A stretch of 11,270 bases of DNA from an uncultured Eubacteriales bacterium (GTDB taxonomy: Bacteria > Bacillota > Clostridia > Oscillospirales > CAG-272). A model generated the notes under the pieces. It searched no databases, was not told where the DNA came from, and saw only the letters and a program-made list of their open reading frames with translations. Shown here piece after piece: positions 1 to 5,375 of the stretch; the first letter of the stretch is position 1, and each line of letters starts with the position of its first letter. Location of the stretch: assembly GCA_958414825.1 (NCBI GenBank), contig CATYXQ010000057.1, positions 1-11,270 on the forward strand. Direction: 5' to 3'. Position numbers and translations under genes: made by a program.

Positions 1-61
<61 letters not shown>

Positions 62-69
62 ATATAAAA

Positions 70-156
70 TGGTGCCGGAAACCGGGCTCGAACCGGTACG
101 AGTGTTACCTCACGGGATTTTAAGTCCCGGGCGTCTGCCAATTCCGCCACTCCGGC
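70..156 (-). tRNA. tRNA-Leu (UAA)
   Basis: This is a complete class II tRNA on the minus strand. The acceptor stem is GCCGGAG (156-150) paired with TTCCGGC (80-74), with discriminator A and an encoded CCA (72-70). The anticodon loop CTTAAAA gives anticodon TAA. The long variable arm (GTGAGGTAACACTCGT region) and the T arm GGTTCGAGCCC are typical of tRNA-Leu. It is the first gene of a two-tRNA unit, ahead of the initiator tRNA. Confidence 0.95.
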
Positions 157-181
157 ACGATTACCTTTCGGCAACATATCT

Positions 182-210
182 ATAATAGCATATTCCATTT
201 CAGTTGTCAA
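182..210 (-). promoter_or_regulatory. Promoter of the tRNA-Leu/tRNA-fMet unit
   Basis: The minus strand carries a perfect -35 TTGACA (210-205), a 17-nt spacer and -10 TATTAT (187-182). Predicted initiation near 175 is about 19 nt upstream of mature tRNA-Leu, a normal distance for a stable-RNA promoter. Confidence 0.8.
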
Positions 211-311
211 TACCTTTTATTAAAAAAGCGTATTTGCACATTCGACATAAAAGATGGTTTTGCAAGCTTCCTCATATTTTTTACTCTATGTTAAAAAAAC
301 AAAAAATCAGG

Positions 312-340
312 TTGACTTTTTTACACATATGAATTATAAT
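312..340 (+). promoter_or_regulatory. Sigma-A-type promoter of the araC-like/kinase unit
   Basis: TTGACT (312-317), a 17-nt spacer and a perfect TATAAT (335-340) predict initiation near 347. That leaves a 5' leader of about 97 nt before the AraC-like start codon. It diverges from the tRNA promoter at 182-210. Confidence 0.8.
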
Positions 341-443
341 CCAAAAAGAGAGTTGTTTAAAAGCTCAAATGTATATGCGGATTTTATTGCTAATTCAGCG
401 CTTGTTTTTTTTCACTGCGCTGATTGGCTTTTCGGAGGCAGCG

Positions 444-1328
444 ATGAACGGATATAATATTTATCGCCTTGGAACGGAGAAATATGCCTACACCAATCCA
501 TATGTTGAATATGAGGGAACATTTTGTATAGAAAAGGCGGGAATTACCTATCCCGACAAAAGTTACTATATTGATCGCAAAAATATGGAAAGTCCTTTCT
601 ATAAACATATGTATGTTTTTGAATATGTGATTTCCGGTTGCGGCTATGTGGAGTGCGACCGCGAAGTGTACAAGGTAAAAGCCGGGGATTTTTATGTATT
701 GTCAAGCCGCCATTTGCACAAGTATTATTGCGATCCGGAGCATCCGTATACAAAAATCTGGATCAATGTCGGCGGCCGATTGCTGAATGAAATGATGCTG
801 CTTTATAATTTGCAGAGCGGAATTGTGATAAAACCGATGGACTGCCGCAAGACTTTTGACGCTATTCTCGAAGAATGTTCGCGGATTGATCCGCATACTA
901 AACAAACTGCATATCGGAATGTTTTTAAGTGGATTGTGCGTTTGCTCGATCAGCTGACCTGTGATTCGCTTTGCGACGCTCATGCGCCGGCTTCCTATAA
1001 AATTCGGGATTTCATCGACGCCAATATCCAGTCTAATTTAGGCCTTGGGGATATATCCAATAAGTTTTTTTTCAGCAAATCTTATATTATCACCTGTTTT
1101 AAAAACGAATTTGGTTTGTCTCCGAAGCAGTATATTTTGCAAAAAAAGATTGAGACAGCCAAAAACATGCTGGAAGAAACGGATATGAGCATTCAGGCAA
1201 TTGCCGAAATGCTGCATTTTTCGGACAGTCATCATTTTTCCAATACATTTAAAAAGCATATGGAGATAACGCCGATGGAATATCGGCGCAAAACGCTTAG
1301 CTTAACAGCGGGAGGCGCGCGCGAATGA
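444..1328 (+). CDS. AraC/XylS-family transcriptional regulator
   Basis: This 294-residue protein has an N-terminal cupin-like AraC ligand-binding region (about residues 50-130, containing YVISGCGYV and KAGDFYVLSS). A C-terminal double helix-turn-helix follows (about 190-288): IRDFIDANIQ, LGLGDISNKFFFSKSYI, GLSPKQYILQKKIETAK, MSIQAIAEMLHFSDSHHFS. The architecture is that of a sugar- or metabolite-responsive activator; the ligand is unknown. The start at 444 was chosen because GGAGG (434-438) precedes it by 5 nt. The frame is open upstream to 369, but that part would add a hydrophobic leader unsuited to a cytoplasmic regulator and has no ribosome binding site. Its stop overlaps the start of the next gene by 4 nt (ATGA), so the two are translationally coupled and probably share the 312-340 promoter. 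Confidence 0.9.
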   Translation: MNGYNIYRLGTEKYAYTNPYVEYEGTFCIEKAGITYPDKSYYIDRKNMESPFYKHMYVFEYVISGCGYVECDREVYKVKAGDFYVLSSRHLHKYYCDPEHPYTKIWINVGGRLLNEMMLLYNLQSGIVIKPMDCRKTFDAILEECSRIDPHTKQTAYRNVFKWIVRLLDQLTCDSLCDAHAPASYKIRDFIDANIQSNLGLGDISNKFFFSKSYIITCFKNEFGLSPKQYILQKKIETAKNMLEETDMSIQAIAEMLHFSDSHHFSNTFKKHMEITPMEYRRKTLSLTAGGARE

Positions 1329-1849
1329 ATATTGTTTTAATCGGAATGCCCGGATGCGGAAAAAGCACCGTCGGCGTGGTGCTGGCGAAAGCGCTGGGAA
1401 TGGATTTTTGCGATACCGATCTTGTGATTCAGGCGCGGCAGGGTAAACGATTGCAGGAAATTATCAATACGGACGGCATTGAGGCGTTTTTGCGCTGTGA
1501 AGAGGAAGCGCTGCTTTCAATTTGCTGTGAGAATACTGTTATTGCTACGGGCGGCAGCGCAATTTATTCGGATCAAGCCATGCAATGGCTGAAAAAAAAC
1601 GCTGTTGTTGTGTATTTGCGCGCAGAGGTACGTGAGATTGTCTATCGGCTCTCCAATCTTAAAAACCGCGGCGTGGCGATCGGAGAGGGGATGAGCATTA
1701 ACGATCTTTACCGTGAGCGCGCTCCGCTTTATGAACGGTATGCCGATATTACGTTGGATGAAAGCGGTTCATCGATTCCGAAAACGGTGGAGCGGTTGTC
1801 GGAATTGCTTGCTTCTTATCTGGAATGCAGGGGACAGGCAGATAAATAA
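1325..1849 (+). CDS. aroK: Shikimate-kinase-like P-loop kinase (divergent AroK family)
   Basis: The 174-residue protein matches the AroK fold and size. It has Walker A GMPGCGKST near the N-terminus, CDTD for magnesium/shikimate, an Arg in FLRCEEE, TGGSAIYS at the glycine loop, a lid region LKNRGVAI and the late Arg motif ERAPLYERYAD. AroK phosphorylates shikimate at the 3-OH with ATP in the chorismate pathway. Two signature spots differ from the E. coli and mycobacterial enzymes: the glycine loop has one Gly fewer (ATGGS, not ATGGGS), and the lid reads RGVA where RPLL is usual. I recall a Clostridia subgroup with similar features, so shikimate may not be the true substrate. GGAGG at 1311-1315 lies 9 nt before the ATG. 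The start overlaps the araC-like stop by 4 nt, and no other aromatic-pathway gene is adjacent. Confidence 0.82.
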   Translation: MNIVLIGMPGCGKSTVGVVLAKALGMDFCDTDLVIQARQGKRLQEIINTDGIEAFLRCEEEALLSICCENTVIATGGSAIYSDQAMQWLKKNAVVVYLRAEVREIVYRLSNLKNRGVAIGEGMSINDLYRERAPLYERYADITLDESGSSIPKTVERLSELLASYLECRGQADK

Positions 1850-1905
1850 TCCGGTGCGGATTGTTTTCGCAGTTTCTTTTTACTTTTACGAAATCCTTCA
1901 TCATT

Positions 1906-1933
1906 TTGTCACAAAGATAGTTTATGATATAAA
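1906..1933 (+). promoter_or_regulatory. Promoter of the structured RNA gene
   Basis: TTGTCA (1906-1911), a 16-nt spacer and TATAAA (1928-1933) predict initiation near 1940. That is almost exactly where the outer helix of the downstream RNA begins. No protein gene follows in this direction before the terminator at 2077-2112. Confidence 0.6.
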
Positions 1934-1937
1934 CCGT

Positions 1938-2112
1938 AGAGGCACTACAACAAACCGTCCGCCGCGCTGAAACGGATGGGTATGTGCATTGCCTACCCCC
2001 CTATGGGCAATGCACATTTGGCGCGGACAAGCTATGATACGTAGAGGTTCTTGTGCCTTTCATATTTTTTCTCCTGAAAATAAAAGAGCGGATAGTCCGC
2101 TCTTTTATTTTT
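1938..2112 (+). ncRNA. Putative structured small RNA (6S-like architecture), family not identified
   Basis: Three nested helices are visible. An outer 8-bp stem pairs 1938-1945 (AGAGGCAC) with 2053-2060 (GTGCCTTT, one G-U). A middle stem pairs GTCCGC 1957-1962 with GCGGAC 2023-2028. A perfect 11-bp apical stem pairs 1983-1993 with 2006-2016 and carries a 12-nt loop with six consecutive C (1996-2001). An intrinsic terminator follows. Between the outer and middle stems is an asymmetric bubble, 11 nt on the 5' side and 24 nt on the 3' side, resembling the central bubble of 6S RNA. The 3' side holds TATGATA-CGTAGAGG, which repeats the gene's own -10/start segments. C-rich loops can also bind Shine-Dalgarno sequences in trans. 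I cannot assign a known family; that it is a real RNA gene is an inference from promoter, fold and terminator together. Confidence 0.6.
2077..2112 (+). terminator. Intrinsic terminator of the structured RNA, probably bidirectional
   Basis: An 11-bp perfect stem, AAAAGAGCGGA (2082-2092) with TCCGCTCTTTT (2096-2106) around loop TAG, can be extended to about 16 bp by flanking A/T pairs. It is followed by a T-rich tract. The minus strand also reads into TTTTATTTT, so it may stop the convergent mgsA transcript too; no other terminator is visible downstream of mgsA. Confidence 0.85.
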
Positions 2113-2305
2113 GTGAAAAGGAAAGACTCAGCGGCTGCGTGGCAGAGAAAAAACTGACTGATGAAAAAGTTTTTTGAACGTGGTAAAGTCAGTAGAACTG
2201 CTAATTGAAAAAAACGCAGACGGAGGACTTATCTATAGAATAATAGATGCAGATCGTTGACGCATACTACAGGTATTCTATCATGTTCACGTCAGAGGAC
2301 GTTAA
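2113..2305. other. Intergenic stretch, no gene recognised
   Basis: No plausible coding frame with a ribosome binding site is seen. Small inverted repeats are present: ACTGACT/AGTCAGT (from about 2153), TAGAATA/TATTCTA (from about 2235 and 2275) and ACGTC-AGAG-GACGT (2289-2302). None has a following T-run. Together with the RNA gene upstream, this fills the 456-nt gap between the kinase and mgsA. Confidence 0.5.
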
Positions 2306-2788
2306 TTACTTTATATTCAGCACGTTTGCCCGGCTTTGAATCTGCTTTGTATAGTTGATAACCGTGTGATCGTATTCTTCATTCATGAATTTTGAAGTTA
2401 TAATAAAGTCCGCGGAAGCTTTGTTGTTTGCAATCGGAATATCATAGACTTGCGCAATACGCAGCAGCGCTTTGACGTCCGGGTCGTGCGGCTGTGCAGT
2501 CAACGGATCCGAGAAGAAGATTACGAGGTCAATTTTTCCCTCGACGATCTTTGCGCCGATTTGCTGGTCGCCGCCGAGCGGGCCGCTGTTGTAGCCTTTG
2601 ACCGGAAGATTGGTTGCCTCGGTGACCATACGTGCAGTCGTGCCGGTGCCGCACAGGAAATGCCGGGATAAAATTTCCCGATTTTGTTTGCACCATTCAA
2701 TCAGTTTGGCTTTTTTAGAATCATGCGCGATCAGCGCAATATTTTTTTGCTTGCCAATCGTTAGAACAAGAAAATCATCCTGTATCAT
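2306..2788 (-). CDS. mgsA: Methylglyoxal synthase
   Basis: The 160-residue cytoplasmic enzyme converts dihydroxyacetone phosphate to methylglyoxal and phosphate, the bypass used under phosphate limitation or sugar-phosphate stress. It contains the family motifs IALIAHDSKK, GTGTTARM for phosphate binding, SGPLGGDQQIGA with the catalytic Asp (about residue 74) and DPLTAQPHDPDVKALLR with the catalytic His (about 101). It is longer than the B. subtilis protein (about 137 residues) by a short N-terminal segment before IALIAHD and a C-terminal tail. The ATG at 2788 has a GGAGG (2797-2793) only 4 nt away, a short spacing. It lies 68 nt downstream of the dehydrogenase gene, with its own promoter in the gap. 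Confidence 0.96.
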   Translation of the reverse strand: MIQDDFLVLTIGKQKNIALIAHDSKKAKLIEWCKQNREILSRHFLCGTGTTARMVTEATNLPVKGYNSGPLGGDQQIGAKIVEGKIDLVIFFSDPLTAQPHDPDVKALLRIAQVYDIPIANNKASADFIITSKFMNEEYDHTVINYTKQIQSRANVLNIK

Positions 2789-2807
2789 ATATCCTCCGAA
2801 TTTATAG

Positions 2808-2837
2808 ATTATATGAGTCCGACAGTTTGCCTGTCAG
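2808..2837 (-). promoter_or_regulatory. Promoter of mgsA
   Basis: The minus strand shows CTGACA (2837-2832), an 18-nt spacer and a perfect TATAAT (2813-2808). It predicts a very short leader. An inverted repeat GACAG-tttgc-CTGTC (2821-2835) overlaps the -35 and spacer and could be an operator. Confidence 0.65.
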
Positions 2838-2856
2838 ATAAATTTTTGACAAAACT

Positions 2857-3816
2857 TCAGCGCTGCGACAGATCCACGCGGTTTCGGATGCCGCCGGAAA
2901 GAAAATCTTCAATATTTTGTACGATTTCAGTGAGACACCGCAGCCTTGCTTCCAGCGCGCCCCATGCCATATGCGGGGTCAACAGAACATTCGGAAGTGT
3001 GCGGAGCACATGGAACGGGTGTGTGACGGGGAACGGTTCGACTGAATAGACGTCTGTGGCAAAACCGCTAAGCGTTCCGTCAAGCAGCGCGTCTGCGATT
3101 GCGGATTCATCGGTGACAGCGCCGCGCGCTACGTTGATGAGAATGGCCTCCCGTTTCATTTGCGCAAGTTCGGGCGCGCCGATCAATCCGCGCGTCCCGT
3201 CATTCAGCGGAGTGTGCAGGGAAATAATATCCGACTCGGCTAAAAGCATTTTGAGCGGAACGCAGGTGAGCGCTTCGGTCGGCGTGCGCGTATATGCAAG
3301 CACACGACAGCCGAATGCTTCGGCGATTCTGGCTACCTGTTTGCCGATCGCACCCGCCCCGACGATGCCCCATGTTTTGCCGCAGAGTTCGCGGTAGACG
3401 GGGGAGAGCAGGTTGGCGATACCGCTCTGCTGATATGCGCCTGTACGGATGGCTTCCGTATAAGCATTCAGCTTTTCAAGCAGTGTGAGCGCCATCAAAA
3501 CGGTAAGCTGCGCTACGCTGTGCGTAGAATAGCCCCGGACGTTGCAGACGCCGATGCCCTTAGCTCGGCAAGCGTCAAGATCTATATTGTCATAGCCGGT
3601 TGCAAAAACGCAGATCAGTTTTAATTGCGCGGCGTCTTTTAAATTGTCCGCTCCGAGCTTGATTTTATTGACTATGACAATGTCTGTGTCCGAAAGGCGC
3701 TTGGCTACGTCTTCGGGTTTTGTATTTTCATAGATTGTAAGTTCGCCGAATTGTTTGAGTGCCTGAAAGTTCAGGCCTTCGCCGAGTGTGGCGGCGTCTA
3801 AAATAACCAGTTTCAT
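2857..3816 (-). CDS. D-isomer-specific 2-hydroxyacid dehydrogenase
   Basis: This 319-residue NAD(P)-dependent oxidoreductase interconverts a 2-oxoacid and a D-2-hydroxyacid (hydroxypyruvate/D-glycerate, glyoxylate/glycolate or pyruvate/D-lactate). Visible parts are a substrate-domain segment VFATGYDNIDLDACRAKGI, a Rossmann motif GIVGAGAIG (about residues 149-157), the catalytic Arg in INVARGA (about 229), Glu in SVEPFP (about 258) and His in LTPHMAWG (about 280). After the second Rossmann strand the sequence is LAYTRT, without the Asp typical of NAD enzymes, which hints at NADPH use. The start at 3816 is preceded by GGAG at 8 nt and lies one base after the upstream hydrolase stop. The frame is open to 3915, but that part overlaps the hydrolase. 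It is close to glycerate-dehydrogenase-like proteins; the exact substrate is not assignable. Confidence 0.92.
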   Translation of the reverse strand: MKLVILDAATLGEGLNFQALKQFGELTIYENTKPEDVAKRLSDTDIVIVNKIKLGADNLKDAAQLKLICVFATGYDNIDLDACRAKGIGVCNVRGYSTHSVAQLTVLMALTLLEKLNAYTEAIRTGAYQQSGIANLLSPVYRELCGKTWGIVGAGAIGKQVARIAEAFGCRVLAYTRTPTEALTCVPLKMLLAESDIISLHTPLNDGTRGLIGAPELAQMKREAILINVARGAVTDESAIADALLDGTLSGFATDVYSVEPFPVTHPFHVLRTLPNVLLTPHMAWGALEARLRCLTEIVQNIEDFLSGGIRNRVDLSQR

Positions 3817-3817
3817 A

Positions 3818-4588
3818 TCAAATACTCCGTTCTTGGCTAAACAGCCAGTCGTATAGTCCTTTTGTATCGGCAGTCCGCGTCCAGATGCCGTGTCCCGCAC
3901 CCTCAAACGCGTCAAAGCGCAAATCGCGTTTGCCAGCGCTAAGCAGGGCTCGCTGCATCGTCAGCGCGCTTTCATAGGGAACCGATTTATCCGTAGTACC
4001 GTGAAAGATCCAAATCGCTGTGTCGATCATCTGCGCGGTTTCTTTCGGGGAGCCTGCGCCTGCGACCGGTATCGCGGCCGCAAAGGTATGCGGATAGCGC
4101 GACAGCATATCCCAAACCGCAAACGCGCCCATGGAAAGCCCGACGGTATACAGCCGGGCGAGGTCGGCGGGAAGATTGACAAGCGCATCCGAAAATAGTT
4201 CTATGGCCGCCTGCATATGCGGGGTTTGAGGCAGTGTGGCGGCATCGAAGGAAATGCCGTTCCAACATTCGACGCCGACCCATTTGTCGGTTTTCGGGCA
4301 ACAGGGCGCGAGTATGATTGCCGAATCTTTGTAGCGGCTTGCCTCAAAGTTCCGCAAAAATTTTGCTTCGGCGGTATAAATATGCAAGTTGTCGTCACAG
4401 CGCACGCCCGAACTGTGCATATAGAGAAGCAGGGGATAGCGGAGCTTTGGGTTTAATCCGGCTGGAAGATAAAGCTGGTATTGCAGGCGGACGCCGTTTT
4501 CCGCCGGGTATTCAAGCGCATTCCAGCCGGCGCGCAAATGTTCGGGGAGTTTGGAAGTTTTTGTGTAACTCAGCGTTTGATTTTGCAT
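3818..4588 (-). CDS. Alpha/beta hydrolase (esterase/predicted-peptidase type)
   Basis: The 256-residue serine hydrolase has a nucleophile elbow GLSMGAF (Ser near residue 151), Asp in HGTTDKSVP (about 199) and His in GAGHGIW (about 232), a complete catalytic triad. An oxyanion-region segment LLLYMHSSGVRCDDN resembles the LHGxGxRGxDN motif of the COG4099/polyhydroxybutyrate-depolymerase-like group. No signal peptide or membrane segment is seen, so it should act in the cytoplasm on a small ester or peptide-like substrate that cannot be named. The start at 4588 has GGAGG 6 nt upstream; the frame is open to 4669 without a comparable site. One base separates its stop from the dehydrogenase start, so the two genes are very likely one transcript. 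No convincing promoter was found in 4589-4744. Confidence 0.88.
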   Translation of the reverse strand: MQNQTLSYTKTSKLPEHLRAGWNALEYPAENGVRLQYQLYLPAGLNPKLRYPLLLYMHSSGVRCDDNLHIYTAEAKFLRNFEASRYKDSAIILAPCCPKTDKWVGVECWNGISFDAATLPQTPHMQAAIELFSDALVNLPADLARLYTVGLSMGAFAVWDMLSRYPHTFAAAIPVAGAGSPKETAQMIDTAIWIFHGTTDKSVPYESALTMQRALLSAGKRDLRFDAFEGAGHGIWTRTADTKGLYDWLFSQERSI

Positions 4589-4726
4589 GACGCACCTCCG
4601 TGTTTTATAAATTACAGATGTATGGAACGGTCTGGAAATATAGATTTCTTCGGAACCGTGCGTTGACATGTTTACATACCATTTTATTCATAATAGCATA
4701 AATTTTCTGCCAGTGGAATATAAAGT

Positions 4727-4750
4727 CGGAAATTTTGTGAAAATTTACCG
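4727..4750 (-). terminator. Weak hairpin overlapping the stop of the ImmA-like gene
   Basis: CGGAAATTTT (4727-4736) and AAAATTT-A-CCG (4740-4750) form an inverted repeat around GTG with one bulged base. It covers the stop codon at 4747-4745. The strand that follows is only moderately T-rich, so termination is uncertain. Confidence 0.25.
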
Positions 4751-5218
4751 GCTTCCTTCTTTTTTGAGACGCATACACTCCGCTTTCATGCGCAGAATGG
4801 CCGGTGATTTCCCAAGCAGCGCCGCCGCTTTGGTGACGGTATTTCCGTTTTGAAAGGATTCCAGCAAATCATTGTCTGAAATGAGCAGTTCTGCAGCGAA
4901 GAGATTGGCTTCATATTCGCGCCGCCCATTTTGCGGAAATACGGATACGTCCGTAAATCCGGATTCCGCATACGGCCGGTGCAGAATATGGTGTCCGAGT
5001 TCATGTGCGCATACAGCGGCGGATTCTTCTCTGCGCAGCGAGACGTTGAGCGCAATAAATGCGTTTTGCAATACGATTTTGTAAAGTCCTTTTAACTGTC
5101 CGAGTTCGCAGATCATGATTTGCGCGCCGCATCTCGGCGCGATTTGAAACGGGTCACGGGTTTGAAATCGTCTGTGCACAGCGCTTGCCAATTGTAAAAT
5201 TTCGTTTGCCGAATGCAT
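4745..5218 (-). CDS. ImmA/IrrE-family zinc metallopeptidase
   Basis: The 157-residue protein carries the zinc motif HELGH in AAVCAHELGHHILH (about residues 72-76) and a downstream glutamate-rich helix REYEANLFAAELL (about residue 100) that supplies the third ligand in this family. A C-terminal segment (NGNTVTKAAALLGKSPAILRMKAEC) looks like a small helical DNA-binding-like or accessory region. Family members cleave an Xre-type repressor (ImmR in ICEBs1, DdrO in Deinococcus) to trigger mobile-element or stress genes. Here no Xre gene is adjacent: downstream lies the hydrolase, upstream a divergent MATE transporter. The start at 5218 has a near-perfect GGAGGTGATC site 8 nt upstream; an upstream in-frame start at 5254 would overlap that site. 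Confidence 0.88.
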   Translation of the reverse strand: MHSANEILQLASAVHRRFQTRDPFQIAPRCGAQIMICELGQLKGLYKIVLQNAFIALNVSLRREESAAVCAHELGHHILHRPYAESGFTDVSVFPQNGRREYEANLFAAELLISDNDLLESFQNGNTVTKAAALLGKSPAILRMKAECMRLKKEGSR

Positions 5219-5238
5219 ACAGATCACCTCCCAAATAC

Positions 5239-5247
5239 AGTATAACA
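5239..5247 (-). promoter_or_regulatory. Extended -10 promoter of the ImmA-like gene
   Basis: The minus strand reads TG-T-TATACT (5247-5239), an extended -10 element with no clear -35. It lies about 20 nt upstream of the start codon, so the leader would be short. It diverges from a similar element at 5326-5334. Confidence 0.5.
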
Positions 5248-5325
5248 AAACCAAAGACCGATAAGTGGGACTTGCTTTAGCTCCGTAAAAATTTTTTTAA
5301 ATGCCTTTTCTTTCTTTTGATCCGG

Positions 5326-5334
5326 TGCTATAAT
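5326..5334 (+). promoter_or_regulatory. Extended -10 promoter of the MATE gene
   Basis: TG-C-TATAAT is a perfect extended -10 element; the -35 position 17 nt upstream (TTTTCT, 5306-5311) is weak. Predicted initiation is near 5341, giving a leader of about 35 nt. Confidence 0.65.
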
Positions 5335-5375
5335 AGGAACGTGAAAAAACAAGCTTTCAAAATGAAAGGTTTGAC

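Noticed and set aside
369..443. N-terminal extension of the AraC-like protein resembling a signal peptide
   Set aside because: No ribosome binding site precedes 369, while GGAGG precedes 444. A DNA-binding regulator should be cytoplasmic, and the hydrophobic run is explained by AT-rich leader sequence.
1989..2177. 62-codon open frame after the kinase gene
   Set aside because: It runs through the apical hairpin and the intrinsic terminator of the structured RNA and lacks a ribosome binding site.
4663..4692. TTGACA on the plus strand as a promoter
   Set aside because: No acceptable -10 element lies 16-18 nt downstream (17-nt spacing gives ATTCAT), and it would only drive antisense RNA into the ImmA-like gene.
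4745..5218. Prophage or ICE region around the ImmA-like gene
   Set aside because: No integrase, repressor, structural or conjugation genes and no attachment-site repeat are seen; the flanking genes are metabolic and transport genes.
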